A stretch of DNA of 64,000 bases from an uncultured Eubacteriales bacterium (GTDB taxonomy: Bacteria > Bacillota > Clostridia > Lachnospirales > Lachnospiraceae): positions 1-64,000 of the forward strand of contig CASFBK010000006.1 of assembly GCA_949292785.1 (NCBI GenBank), written 5' to 3'. This document shows, in pieces, positions 49,496 through 58,772 of this stretch; position 1 is the first letter of the stretch; each line of letters opens with the position of its first letter. The translations under genes and the position numbers were made by a program. The notes under the pieces were generated by a model. That model had not been told where the DNA came from. It did not search any database and saw nothing but the letters and a program-made list of their open reading frames with translations.

Positions 49496-49557
49496 TTGAC
49501 ATTTCGGAAAAATGTAATATAATTAAAGTAAATCAGACATTTCGGAAAATGAAATGT
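49496..49557 (+). promoter_or_regulatory. Catabolic operon promoter with two DeoR-type operators
   Basis: TTGACA (49496-49501), 16 bp, TATAAT (49518-49523). Dyad 1 ACATTT-N5-AAATGT (49499-49515) fills the spacer. Dyad 2 ACATTTC-N7-GAAATGT (49537-49557) covers the start point. Both begin with ACATTTCGGAAAA. The remaining intergenic region has AT-rich ACACAAAT repeats at 49460-49490. Confidence 0.75.
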
Positions 49558-49641
49558 TTGAAAAGATAAAATCTATCTTGCGCCGGTAGAGGATATCTGA
49601 GGAAACTGGGGGTTCGCAAACAAGAACAGGAGGTAGTAAAA

Positions 49642-51060
49642 ATGTCAAATGAAAATGTTTTAACACAAAAAAAGAAATGGTATGAGCGGATGCCACACAC
49701 GTATGTAATTTTATTTTTGTTAATTGTAATTGCTGCAATTCTGACCTGGGTGCTTCCGGCGGGGCAGTTTGAAAGAGTTATTCCGGAAGGCGCGACCCGG
49801 GAATACGTGGTGCCAGGAACTTATACACAGACGGAGCAGCAGGGAGTAGGTATTTTTGAAATTATTAAGGCAATTCCGAAAGGCATGGATGGTGCCTGTA
49901 CCATTATTTTTATGATTATGATTTCTACCGCAGCCTTTCATGTAATTCGAAGTACAGGTGCGCTTGATAATGGAATCGGAAGTGCGATGCAAAAGGTGAA
50001 GCAGGCGAAGGTGCCTGGATACGTGGTAATCTGTACGGTAATATTTCTGTTCTCTTTACTGGGGGTTATTGTAGGACCGGAAATTCAGCTTCCATTTGCA
50101 GTGTTGGGAATTTCCATTGCCTTATCTCTGGGCTATGATACGATTGTAGGACTTGGCATGGTTGCAGGCGGTGGGTTTACAGGATTTGCATTTGGACCAA
50201 TCAATGCAGCGGTCATTGGTTCTGCACATGCAATCATGGGGATGGAGACCTTTTCCGGTCAGGGCTTAAGATGGGGGCTGTGGTTTGTGGCAACCGTTAC
50301 AGTATGTATCGTGACCTGCCTGTATGCACGTAAAATAACAAAAAATCCGGAGAAGAGTCTGGTGAAAGGAATCAATATCAGTTCTCTTAAAATGGAAGAA
50401 AAAGAGGAGGGGTATCACATAACAGGAAGACATAAGCTGGTGCTTCTGGTGCTGGCATTGCTCCTGGTTACGATTATTATTGGTGCTGCAAAGCTCGGCT
50501 GGTATTTGACAGAGATGAGTGCGGTATTTCTGATTGGCGGCGTTTTGGCAGGTCTGGTATATGGATATAAAATAAACAAAGTAATTGAGCTGTTTATACA
50601 GGGAGCGGCTTCAGCAGCCAGCGTTGCGTTGATTGTGGGAATCGCCCGGGGGATTCAGGTGGTTCTGGAGGAAGGGCTTATTCTGGATACCATCATCAAT
50701 ACATTGTCAAGCCCCCTTCAGGACTGTAGTCCTCTGATAGGAGCAGTTCTTATTACACTTGTGGTTGGGGTTATCCATTTCTTTATCCCATCCGGAAGCG
50801 GACTTGCCTATGCCACCATGCCGATTATCGGACCGTTGGGAGAATTGATTGGAATCAGTCCGCAGACTACGGTACTGGCATTCCAGATAGGCGCTACGGT
50901 ACCGAATTTTATATTCCCTACGATTGGTGCATTCATGGCAGTGCTTGGACTGGCGAAAGTGCCTTTGGATAAATGGATGCCTTTTGGATTGAAGCTGGTA
51001 GGAAGCCTGTTTGTGGTAAGTTGGATATTTATAGCAATTGCAATTCAGATTGGATATTAA
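49642..51060 (+). CDS. YfcC/DcuC-type carboxylate transporter 2
   Basis: 472 residues, about twelve helices. RMPHTYVILFLLIVIAAILTWVLPAGQFERV and the pore segments PINAAVIGSAHAIMGMETFSG and FFIPSGSGLAYATMPII match transporter 1 over its length. It is the first gene of the DeoR-controlled operon and is followed by an aldolase 19 bp later, so it should import the substrate of that pathway, probably a sugar acid or related carboxylate. ACAGGAGG precedes the ATG. Confidence 0.91.
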   Translation: MSNENVLTQKKKWYERMPHTYVILFLLIVIAAILTWVLPAGQFERVIPEGATREYVVPGTYTQTEQQGVGIFEIIKAIPKGMDGACTIIFMIMISTAAFHVIRSTGALDNGIGSAMQKVKQAKVPGYVVICTVIFLFSLLGVIVGPEIQLPFAVLGISIALSLGYDTIVGLGMVAGGGFTGFAFGPINAAVIGSAHAIMGMETFSGQGLRWGLWFVATVTVCIVTCLYARKITKNPEKSLVKGINISSLKMEEKEEGYHITGRHKLVLLVLALLLVTIIIGAAKLGWYLTEMSAVFLIGGVLAGLVYGYKINKVIELFIQGAASAASVALIVGIARGIQVVLEEGLILDTIINTLSSPLQDCSPLIGAVLITLVVGVIHFFIPSGSGLAYATMPIIGPLGELIGISPQTTVLAFQIGATVPNFIFPTIGAFMAVLGLAKVPLDKWMPFGLKLVGSLFVVSWIFIAIAIQIGY

Positions 51061-51079
51061 GAAGAAAGGAAGGAACATC

Positions 51080-51718
51080 ATGAAGTATAATAGTATGAAA
51101 AAAGAAATTCAGGAAATGGCACTGCAGGCATATCAGGAAAATCTGGTGGCTGGCACAAGTGGAAATGTAAGTATGTATGACGCCGAAGGAGGTATAATGG
51201 GAATTACCCCTACGAACAGTTCATACCTTACTATGAGACCGGAAGATGTTGTGTTGATGCGTCTGGACGGAACCGTAGTGGAAGGAGAATTAAAACCTTC
51301 TTCGGAATGGAGGCTGCATGCGGGGATTTATTCTGAAATCCCGGAGGCTGCCGCTGTGATACATACGCATTCGCCTCATGCAACCAGCTTTGCGGTAAAT
51401 CATGAAACCATTCCTTTGGTATTGGTGGAGATGCTTCCGTTCCTGGGAGGCGATATTCCTCTGGCAGAGTTTGGAATGCCTGGAACCCCTGAGGTGGGAG
51501 AGCATGCAGTGGCGGCTATGAAACCAGGCAGATTCGCCTGCCTGTTAGCGAATCATGGGGTTGTGGCATATGGAAAAAATCTTGCACAGGCATATATCCG
51601 GGCGGTATATGTTGAAGATGCCGCAAAAATATATCATATGGCAAGGCAGGTAGGAACACCGCAGATATTAAAGCCGGAGATAGAACATGCGCTTCGGGAA
51701 AAATATCACTTATTGTAA
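51080..51718 (+). CDS. Class II aldolase (fuculose/ribulose-phosphate aldolase-like)
   Basis: 212 residues from ATG 51080 (GAAAGGAAGG upstream). Zinc-dependent aldolase or epimerase of the AraD/FucA family: TSGNVS (about 25-30) and PTNSSY (about 44-49) for phosphate, Glu in KPSSEWRLH (about 73-81), zinc ligands HTH (about 95-97) and His in LANHG (about 158). It cleaves a phosphorylated sugar or sugar acid between C3 and C4. Position next to an FGGY kinase and an iron alcohol dehydrogenase repeats the logic of fucose-type pathways, but no isomerase is present. Confidence 0.92.
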   Translation: MKYNSMKKEIQEMALQAYQENLVAGTSGNVSMYDAEGGIMGITPTNSSYLTMRPEDVVLMRLDGTVVEGELKPSSEWRLHAGIYSEIPEAAAVIHTHSPHATSFAVNHETIPLVLVEMLPFLGGDIPLAEFGMPGTPEVGEHAVAAMKPGRFACLLANHGVVAYGKNLAQAYIRAVYVEDAAKIYHMARQVGTPQILKPEIEHALREKYHLL

Positions 51719-51736
51719 GGAAATGGAGGAATCAGG

Positions 51737-52885
51737 ATGAAAGAATTTGTGATGCCGTCCATCAATCTCTTTGGGGAACAGAGCATACAGGTATTGGGCA
51801 ATTTGATACGTATGTGCAACGGAAAACGTGTTCTGCTGGTTACGGATAAAAATCTGGTGGATTGTGGAATTTCTGCCAGAGTAGAAGAAGTTCTGGATGC
51901 AGAAGCAATTTTGTGGAAACGGTATGATGGGGTAAGACAGAACCCCACGAAGGAAAATGTATACGAAGCAATAGAAATGGCAAAAAAATGGTGTTGCGAT
52001 ATTGTTATTGGGCTGGGCGGCGGCTCGCCCAATGACTGCGCCAAGGCTATCAGCGTTCTTTTTGTCAATGGAGGAGCGGTTGAAGATTATACCGGGTTTA
52101 ACCGTTCGGTGAAACCGGGATTACCACTGATTGCCATTAATACTACGGCAGGAACGGCAAGTGAAATTTCCAGAGCTTATCTGGTTTCAGATGAAGAGAA
52201 ACAGGAAAAGCTTATTTGTAAAGATATCCATGCGCTTCCGTTTGCCTCCATTAACGACCCGGAACTTATGGTGGGTCTGCCTGCCCATGTAACTGCGGCT
52301 ACTGGAATGGACGCCCTGACGCATGCAGTGGAAAGCTATGTCTGCAATAACAGTTATGGGCTGACCCGGGAACTGGCAGCAGCAGCCGTTCGGCTGGTGT
52401 TTGATAATTTAAGAAAAGTTTTGGAAGAACCGGAAAATCTTAATCTGCGAAAACAGATGATATACGCTCAGTCACTGGCTGGAATGGCATTTTGCAACAG
52501 TGGAGTCGGATTGGCACATTCTATAGCGCATGCACTGGGAGCGGCATATGGGCTGCCTCATGGACTATGTACTGCCATGGCGCTTCCGGGAGTCATCCGC
52601 CTGAACAAATCTGTGTCAGAAGCACTGTATGCACAGCTTGGACGTATGCTGTTTCCGAAGCGAAGCGATTTACCGGATGACAGTGGATGGGCAGATTTGT
52701 TTTTAGAGGAAATGATACATCTGTCCCATGATGTGGGAACAGACAAAAGGCTTTCAGAGTTTGGCATAAAGGAAGAAGAACTGGAAGCTGTAGCAGAAAA
52801 AGCAATGCATGATGGAAATATCGCCAGAAATCCGATAATGCCAACAAAAGAACAGGTAATGGATATTCTTCGGGAAATGCTATAG
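51737..52885 (+). CDS. Iron-containing alcohol dehydrogenase
   Basis: 382 residues of the group III (FucO/1,3-propanediol dehydrogenase) family. NAD-binding GLGGGSPNDCAKAI (about 93-106), TTAGTASEISR, and metal-binding His residues in HVTAATGMDALTHAVE, LAHSIAHALG and LPHGLCTAMALP are all present. It probably reduces the aldehyde released by the aldolase (glycolaldehyde, lactaldehyde or similar) to an alcohol, regenerating NAD+. Alternatively it oxidises the incoming polyol. It lies 18 bp after the aldolase. Confidence 0.94.
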   Translation: MKEFVMPSINLFGEQSIQVLGNLIRMCNGKRVLLVTDKNLVDCGISARVEEVLDAEAILWKRYDGVRQNPTKENVYEAIEMAKKWCCDIVIGLGGGSPNDCAKAISVLFVNGGAVEDYTGFNRSVKPGLPLIAINTTAGTASEISRAYLVSDEEKQEKLICKDIHALPFASINDPELMVGLPAHVTAATGMDALTHAVESYVCNNSYGLTRELAAAAVRLVFDNLRKVLEEPENLNLRKQMIYAQSLAGMAFCNSGVGLAHSIAHALGAAYGLPHGLCTAMALPGVIRLNKSVSEALYAQLGRMLFPKRSDLPDDSGWADLFLEEMIHLSHDVGTDKRLSEFGIKEEELEAVAEKAMHDGNIARNPIMPTKEQVMDILREML

Positions 52886-52912
52886 AAAAGAAGAGATAGG
52901 GAAGGTGATGAC

Positions 52913-54424
52913 GTGAAGAAAAAATATATGATAGGAGTTGATTGTGGAACAACAAATGTCAAGGCGGTTCTTTTTGATACCAATGGGCATGAGCTTATGA
53001 CGGCTTCGAGAGAAAACTGTGTGATTGCTAAGGGAAACTGCATGGAACAGGATATGGAGGCGTTGTGGCAGAATGTGAAGGCCTGCCTTATCGAACTGGG
53101 AGAATGGTTTCACTCAATAGACGGAGAGCTTGTGGGACTTGGTGTTTCCGGTCAGGGGGAGGGACTGTGGACCATTGATAAATACGGGAAACCGGTAAGA
53201 AATGCAATTCTCTGGAATGACGCCAGAGCGGCAGAATTAACAGAGGAGCTTAAAAAGAGAGCAGATTACCCTTTTATACGGAAGATACTGGGAACTTATT
53301 TTAAGAATGGCTCAACCCTGGTGCTGATGAACTGGTTCCGCAGACAGGAACCGGAACTTTTTGAGAGGACAGCCTACTTCTTTTCCTGTAAGGATTATAT
53401 AAGGTATCGGCTCACAGGAAAGATTTTCTGGGAACTTTCGGACGCGTCTGCAAGTTGTGTCAATATTGAGACAAGACAATATGCATATGAAGTATTTGAG
53501 GCGCTGGGAATTCCGGAAATTGGAAAAAAGCTTCCGCCATTGATGACAGCCTGCGACTGCGGAGGGCAGATATTGCCGGAAGTCAGTGCAGAGACAGGTA
53601 TGCCGGAGCAGCTTCCGGTTTCCGGTGGTATGCTGGATGTGCTGGCCACTTCGGCGGGACTTGGTGCTGTGCATCCGGGTGATACCTGTGTTATTCTTGG
53701 AACGACAGGTATGACACAGAGCATCATGGAGACTTACAAGCCGGATGAACAGCTGAGCGGCTGGGGGCTTACCATTGATGGGGTCAGTTACTGCAGAGGA
53801 ATCGGATGTATGGCGGCAACCCCCAATCTGGACTGGGCGGTAAAGACATTTTTTCCGGAAGAAAAGCCTTCGGAGGTATTTGCCAGAATGGAAAAAGAAC
53901 TGGCAGAAAGACGTCCCGGAGACAGCGGACTTATTTATCATCCCCACATTAGTCTGGCAGGGGAGCGAGCGCCATTCTTTTGCCCGGAGGCTACGGCACA
54001 ATTTCTTGGAATACGTCAGGACACCAGCAGAATGGATTTGCTCTATGCGGTGTTAGAAGGCGTTGCAATGGCAATCCGAGACTGTCTGAAACAAAATGAA
54101 ACATTGCAGACGGTCTGCCTGTCAGGCGGAGGCGCGAAAAGCAGTGTCTGGAGTCAGATAATCAGTGATGTACTTGGGGTAACGGTTCTGGTAACAGAGT
54201 CCTCAGAATTAACGGCAAAAGGGGCGGCGCTGACCGCGGCTATGATGGCTGGAATTATAAAAAATACGGAGGAAGTAAAAGAGCGTTTCCTGACAATCAA
54301 AAAAAGGTATGAACCAGAACCACAGAAACATTTACAATATATGGAACTTTATAAGATATATAAGTCAACGCAAAAGGCAATGGAGCCATTTTGGGAATGG
54401 AGGGCAAAAACATGGACATTCTAA
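52913..54424 (+). CDS. FGGY family carbohydrate kinase
   Basis: 503 residues from GTG 52913 (GAAGGTGA upstream). The N-terminal IGVDCGTTNVKAVLFD phosphate loop, the substrate-site segment GQGEGLWTIDKYGKPVRNAILWNDARA and the C-terminal SGGGAKSSVWSQIISDVLG ATP site define the xylulokinase/glycerol-kinase superfamily. It phosphorylates a ketose, polyol or deoxysugar with ATP. It overlaps the downstream dehydrogenase by 13 bp. Specificity cannot be assigned. Context calls for a product that a class II aldolase can split. Confidence 0.93.
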   Translation: MKKKYMIGVDCGTTNVKAVLFDTNGHELMTASRENCVIAKGNCMEQDMEALWQNVKACLIELGEWFHSIDGELVGLGVSGQGEGLWTIDKYGKPVRNAILWNDARAAELTEELKKRADYPFIRKILGTYFKNGSTLVLMNWFRRQEPELFERTAYFFSCKDYIRYRLTGKIFWELSDASASCVNIETRQYAYEVFEALGIPEIGKKLPPLMTACDCGGQILPEVSAETGMPEQLPVSGGMLDVLATSAGLGAVHPGDTCVILGTTGMTQSIMETYKPDEQLSGWGLTIDGVSYCRGIGCMAATPNLDWAVKTFFPEEKPSEVFARMEKELAERRPGDSGLIYHPHISLAGERAPFFCPEATAQFLGIRQDTSRMDLLYAVLEGVAMAIRDCLKQNETLQTVCLSGGGAKSSVWSQIISDVLGVTVLVTESSELTAKGAALTAAMMAGIIKNTEEVKERFLTIKKRYEPEPQKHLQYMELYKIYKSTQKAMEPFWEWRAKTWTF

Positions 54425-55440
54425 GAGTACTATTTACCGCAGAGGCAGAAGATGAATTACTTCAGGAGCTGTATGGATTCTGTGAACTGGAATTTGCAGG
54501 CTGGAAGGTGGAACGGCAGATATTGCCGGAAGAAGAACTGATTGAGAAACTTCAGGGGAAGGATGTGTTGATTACCAGTTATGATAGGGTGACCAGAAAA
54601 GTAATAGAAGGTTGTCCGGAATTAAAATTAATTGTATGTGCCCGTTCCAATCCTGTTAATGTGGATTTATCAGCGGCAAAGGAACGGGGAATTACGGTAA
54701 CTTATACCCCGGGAAGAAATTCGGATGCTACGGCGGAGTTTGCAGTAGCCATTCTGCTTAATATTCTCCGGCATATTCCAGAGGCAAACCGGGCTATTCT
54801 GGATGGCAGGGCGATTACAGATGAGGCTCCCCATGAGAAAAAAACGGATGTGACCTGGGGAAAAGTAAAAGAATGTCATCCTTATACGCAATTTCAGGGG
54901 CCGCAAATTCATGGAAAAACAGCAGGAATTGTAGGATATGGAAGTATCGGTCGAAGAGTGGCGGCTATATTAAAGGGCTTCGGGGCGAATTTATTAATCT
55001 ATGATCCCTATATGTCAAAGGTAGAGGTGGACGGACCGGGAGTGAAACTGGTGGAATTTGAAGAACTTCTGGAAAAGGCAGATTTTATTTCCAGTCATAT
55101 TAAGGTGACAGAAGAAACGAAAGGACTTTTTAACAGGGAAGCATTTTCAAAAATGAAGCCGGGTGCTTATTTTATCAATAATTCGCGGGGAGCGATTGTG
55201 GTAGAGGAAGATTTAATCGAAGCCCTTAGAACCCATCGGATTGCCGGAGCTGCATTAGATGTTTTTGAGTATGAGCCTCTATATAAGGGACATCCCTTTG
55301 TAACAGGAGAACTGGACAATCTTCTGGTTACCCCGCATATTAGTGGCGCCTGCCCGGATGCTATTGCGAACGGTACCATCCTGCTGGTAGAGGAAGTACG
55401 CAGATTTGCCCAGGGAAAACGTTTGTTGTATAAAAAATAG
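54412..55440 (+). CDS. D-isomer-specific 2-hydroxyacid dehydrogenase
   Basis: 342 residues from ATG 54412 (GGAGGG 7 nt upstream, within the kinase 3' end). The Rossmann motif GIVGYGSIGRRV (about 166-177) binds NAD(P). Catalytic Arg in NNSRGAIVVEEDLIEAL, Glu in DVFEYEPL and His in TPHISG are conserved. It is a relative of phosphoglycerate and glyoxylate reductases. In this operon it may interconvert a 2-hydroxy acid substrate and its keto acid before phosphorylation. It is the last gene, followed by the palindromic promoter of the next operon. Confidence 0.92.
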   Translation: MDILRVLFTAEAEDELLQELYGFCELEFAGWKVERQILPEEELIEKLQGKDVLITSYDRVTRKVIEGCPELKLIVCARSNPVNVDLSAAKERGITVTYTPGRNSDATAEFAVAILLNILRHIPEANRAILDGRAITDEAPHEKKTDVTWGKVKECHPYTQFQGPQIHGKTAGIVGYGSIGRRVAAILKGFGANLLIYDPYMSKVEVDGPGVKLVEFEELLEKADFISSHIKVTEETKGLFNREAFSKMKPGAYFINNSRGAIVVEEDLIEALRTHRIAGAALDVFEYEPLYKGHPFVTGELDNLLVTPHISGACPDAIANGTILLVEEVRRFAQGKRLLYKK

Positions 55441-55458
55441 AAAACATTTCTTTTCTTC

Positions 55459-55514
55459 TTGACAAAGGCGTGTATATACTGTATATATTTATATATACAG
55501 TATATACACGCCTT
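55459..55514 (+). promoter_or_regulatory. Promoter inside a 50-bp perfect palindrome (GntR/YtrA operator)
   Basis: TTGACA (55459-55464), 17 bp, TATATA (55482-55487). Arms 55465-55487 and 55492-55514 are perfect complements with a 4-bp centre. Inner TGTATATACTGTATATA motifs suit a dimeric or tetrameric GntR protein. The YtrA-type regulator encoded third in the operon is the obvious ligand. Confidence 0.8.
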
Positions 55515-55576
55515 GTGCTGCTTTCTAATAATTAGGAAAATGACAAAAGAGATTTTGAAAAGTCAGGGGGATTGTT

Positions 55577-56425
55577 ATGTTAGAGGTGAGAAATGTAAGC
55601 AAGAAAAAAGGCAGCTTTTCTATGAAAGACATTGATTTTCAGCTTCCAGACGGTTACATCATGGGACTGGTAGGAGCCAATGGCTCCGGCAAGACAACCT
55701 TACTGAAAATGCTGTTGGGACTGTTCACACCGGATAGCGGCGGTATCCGCATTGATGGGCAGGAATATGATAGTGCAGAGCACAGTATCCGGGAAGATAT
55801 CGGTTATGTCCTGCAGGAGGAATTGTTCGACTCGTCCTTAAGCGCCTGGGAAAACGTGGATTACTATGGTCACTATTATAAAAAATATGACAAAGAGCTT
55901 TGCCGAAAATATATGGAAGAATTTGAGTTAGAGGGCTCCCGCAGATACAAGGTGTTTTCCAAGGGAGAGAAGCTGAAGCTTCAACTGGCATTTGCACTGG
56001 CGCATCAACCTAAATATTTGATTATGGATGAACCGGCAGGAAATTTTGACCCGGATTTTGCAGAGATATTTTACAGACGGTTGGTAGAATTTGTGTCAGA
56101 TGGAAAACACAGTGTTTTGTTATCAAGCCATCAGACCGAAGGCTTAGAGCATATGGTAGATTATGTTACCTTTTTACAGAATGGTAAGCTGATATTTTCT
56201 GAAAATATAGAGGAACTGCATAAACGCTATAAGATGGTAAGCGGGGAAAGTTACAAGATAAAGCTGATTCCAAAGGAACGTATTATCTATATGGAAGAAA
56301 ACGCTTATGGAGCAAGGGCGCTGGCGTTAAACAGCCGGATTCATCCCTTTGACCGGGAACTTCTGGTGGAGGATGCTACTATAGAGGAGCTCATGTATTT
56401 TATAACGAAGGGAGGCAGGGCATAA
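55577..56425 (+). CDS. ABC transporter ATP-binding protein of the YtrA operon (1)
   Basis: 282 residues. Walker A GANGSGKT (about 34-41), a signature variant FSKGEKLKL (normally LSGGQ), Walker B YLIMDEPAGNFDP and switch His in LSSHQTEGL. The last 70 residues are an extra domain common in this export subfamily. It pairs with the membrane protein that starts at the overlapping base (TAATG). Such operons in Firmicutes respond to cell-envelope antibiotics. The exported substrate is unknown. Confidence 0.92.
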   Translation: MLEVRNVSKKKGSFSMKDIDFQLPDGYIMGLVGANGSGKTTLLKMLLGLFTPDSGGIRIDGQEYDSAEHSIREDIGYVLQEELFDSSLSAWENVDYYGHYYKKYDKELCRKYMEEFELEGSRRYKVFSKGEKLKLQLAFALAHQPKYLIMDEPAGNFDPDFAEIFYRRLVEFVSDGKHSVLLSSHQTEGLEHMVDYVTFLQNGKLIFSENIEELHKRYKMVSGESYKIKLIPKERIIYMEENAYGARALALNSRIHPFDRELLVEDATIEELMYFITKGGRA

Positions 56426-57183
56426 TGAGAAAAAAGATGTGTATTGTGGTGTGGCATGATATGCTGACGCAGATAAGGCATTATAAATGGTTCAAAAAGG
56501 AGAAAGAAAATGGTGTATCAACTGTTTTATGGCTGCTCTATTTTTGGGGTATTTTACCGGCAGTAACGGGTATGTTTCAGGAAAAGAGACGAGCAGTTAT
56601 TTATTTTTCCTTTTTGTGCGGACTGGTGTTGAGTGTGACGTTGGGAAGAATCTGTCCCATGCGTCTGCCGAAGATAATGTATCTGTGTCCAATGGAAGCA
56701 AGGGAACGCAGGCAGTATCTGATGATTTCTTATGTAACAAAGATTTTACTTGTCACATTGTTGAGCTGTGCGATAGAGGTGATACCCTATGCACTGGGAT
56801 ATGTGACCTGGTATGCTGCTGTCATGGCTGTTTTTTCTATTGTTATGGTAGCGATAGGCATGAATATGGCAGGAGGGGAGAGAGCCTTTCAGCCTTCGGA
56901 TGAAACAGACAGAGCTTTGAAAAAGAGATGTTTCGGTTATCCGGCATGGCTGGTTGGACAGCAAATATATGCGATGCTTTATTATGTTGTTATATTCATT
57001 GAGCAGGAAGTAATGGAGAGAGAAAGTATGCCGTGGCTTATGATTGTATTTTATCTGGTTTTGTCTGCCATAAATTTATTATTGACCGTGATGGTTTTGA
57101 CTTTCTTTCAAGGAACAACTGAGGTGTTGATGAATTACGAAATGGTCTATGAAACAGACAGAGTAAGGAGGTCAACATCATGA
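56425..57183 (+). CDS. Membrane subunit of the ABC exporter (1)
   Basis: 252 residues with about six hydrophobic segments (about 32-50, 56-74, 103-125, 128-150, 185-205 and 210-235). There is no signature beyond hydrophobicity and the neighbour relationship. The start overlaps the ATPase stop by one base, and the end overlaps the gntR start by four. It should form the channel for the preceding ATPase. Confidence 0.8.
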   Translation: MRKKMCIVVWHDMLTQIRHYKWFKKEKENGVSTVLWLLYFWGILPAVTGMFQEKRRAVIYFSFLCGLVLSVTLGRICPMRLPKIMYLCPMEARERRQYLMISYVTKILLVTLLSCAIEVIPYALGYVTWYAAVMAVFSIVMVAIGMNMAGGERAFQPSDETDRALKKRCFGYPAWLVGQQIYAMLYYVVIFIEQEVMERESMPWLMIVFYLVLSAINLLLTVMVLTFFQGTTEVLMNYEMVYETDRVRRSTS

Positions 57184-57557
57184 AAATAGTAATTCAGTCT
57201 CAGGGAACCATGGCAATTTATGAACAGATTGTCAATCAGCTCAAGCAGGCGATTATCAGTCGTGAGCTGGTAGTTGGAGAGGCATTACCGTCTATCCGTG
57301 CTCTGGCATCGGAATTACAGGTCAGCGTGATAACGACTAAGCGTGCCTATGAAGAATTGGAAAAGGAAGGACTTATCCGTTCCGTGGCAGGCAAGGGCTT
57401 TTATGTTTGTGAATTTAACACCGATTATTTGCGGGAAAAGCAGTTAATGCTGTTTGAAAAAAGGTTTACGGAAATCATTGCAGACGCCAGACGGGCAGGT
57501 CTGACAAAAGAAGAGATTGCACAGATGGCACAGACTCTGTGCGAGGAAGCAGAATAG
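57180..57557 (+). CDS. GntR family regulator, YtrA type
   Basis: 125 residues. The GntR winged helix spans about 10-75 (AIYEQIVNQLKQAIISRELVVGEALPSIRALASELQVSVITTKRAYEELEKEGLIRSVAGKGFYV), and only a short helical tail follows, as in the YtrA subfamily. ATGA overlap with the preceding gene shows co-transcription. It presumably binds the 50-bp palindrome at the operon promoter and represses until a cell-envelope signal arrives. Confidence 0.93.
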   Translation: MKIVIQSQGTMAIYEQIVNQLKQAIISRELVVGEALPSIRALASELQVSVITTKRAYEELEKEGLIRSVAGKGFYVCEFNTDYLREKQLMLFEKRFTEIIADARRAGLTKEEIAQMAQTLCEEAE

Positions 57558-57627
57558 AAAGATTGTTATAATTTTAACAAAGTATACAAGTAGAGTGCCA
57601 TGCCTGTGTGGCAGAGTAGGAGGAAAA

Positions 57628-58275
57628 ATGCTGTTAGAGCTTGAGCATGTGACAGGTACGAACCGTCACTTTCATGTAGCGGACGTTAGCTTCGCCTTAG
57701 AGCCGGGTTTTATTATGGGGCTTGCAGGGAAAAACGGAGCAGGAAAGACCACGCTGTTACATCATATTTTAGACAAGAAAAAGAACTATCAGGGAACCAT
57801 CCGCCTGTTGGGGGAGGACATACATAAAGAACATAATAACACCTTAGACCGAATTGGATTTGTATCGGATGAAAATTATTTTCTCATGAACAATAATGCG
57901 TCGGAAAATGCCCGGGTGTACGGCAATTTTTATTCCAACTGGTCCAAGGAAATTTTCGACGCTGCCTTAGACCGTATGGAAGTATCCCGGTATAAGCTTT
58001 TAAAATCACTGTCCAGAGGAGAATATATTAAGTTTCAGATGGCGTTTGCTATGGCACACAAGCCGGCGCTTTATATTTTAGACGAAGCAACTGCGGGAAT
58101 GGACCCCATGTTTCGCCGGGAGTTCTTCAAGCTGCTGTTAGAACTGATAGAATCCGAGGAAGCCTCTGTTCTGATGACGACCCATAGCACAGAGGAGATG
58201 GAAAAGAAGATGGATTATATAGGGATTCTGGAAAAAGGAAGACTGGTATCTTTTCAGGAAAGCGGGGGAATGTGA
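57628..58275 (+). CDS. ABC transporter ATP-binding protein of the YtrA operon (2)
   Basis: 215 residues from ATG 57628 (GTAGGAGG 5 nt upstream; the open frame starts earlier inside gntR without signals). Walker A GKNGAGKT (about 36-43), signature variant LSRGEYIKF, Walker B LYILDEATAGMDP and switch His in MTTHSTEEM. The signature deviates from LSGGQ, as it does in the first ATPase. It pairs with the membrane protein that overlaps its stop codon by one base. Confidence 0.92.
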   Translation: MLLELEHVTGTNRHFHVADVSFALEPGFIMGLAGKNGAGKTTLLHHILDKKKNYQGTIRLLGEDIHKEHNNTLDRIGFVSDENYFLMNNNASENARVYGNFYSNWSKEIFDAALDRMEVSRYKLLKSLSRGEYIKFQMAFAMAHKPALYILDEATAGMDPMFRREFFKLLLELIESEEASVLMTTHSTEEMEKKMDYIGILEKGRLVSFQESGGM

Positions 58276-58769
58276 TGGAAGCATTGAAAAAGTTTACGGA
58301 ACACTTTGGAGATTATGGAAAAGAAGTCATGAAGCTGGGGAATCTGGGGAATCGGGTCTGCACTTACATATTTGCCGGATTTGTGGAGCTGTGTATGCTT
58401 TGTCCCATTAATCGTATCATATCAGAAAGCGATGCTTATATATACTTTGTTATTGTGGTAGCATGGGCAGCGCTTGCGGCTAATTTCTACATAAATCATT
58501 ACGTGGTACAATCCGAGGAAGGAAAACGTGTGACAATCTATCAGAAGCTTACCTATATTCCGGTTGCCAGGAAAACCATACAGGAAGCGTTATTGAAGCG
58601 GCTGTTGCGTTATATCGGAATTACCACAATAATAGCAGTAATTTTACAGGGAAGTATGCCCCTTCTTATCTGCAATGAATCTATATGGCAGAATTTGTTA
58701 TGTGCAATTATTATAATAAGTGTGATTCCTTTTGTGACAGGGCTATTGTTGATTTATCCAAGGAGGTAG
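58275..58769 (+). CDS. Membrane subunit of the ABC exporter (2)
   Basis: 164 residues, with about four hydrophobic segments (about 27-45, 55-73, 110-128 and 138-158). ATG 58275 overlaps the ATPase stop (TGATG). It is short for a full permease, so it probably dimerises or joins the first membrane subunit. No conserved motif is recognised. Confidence 0.75.
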   Translation: MEALKKFTEHFGDYGKEVMKLGNLGNRVCTYIFAGFVELCMLCPINRIISESDAYIYFVIVVAWAALAANFYINHYVVQSEEGKRVTIYQKLTYIPVARKTIQEALLKRLLRYIGITTIIAVILQGSMPLLICNESIWQNLLCAIIIISVIPFVTGLLLIYPRR

Positions 58770-58772
58770 CGT

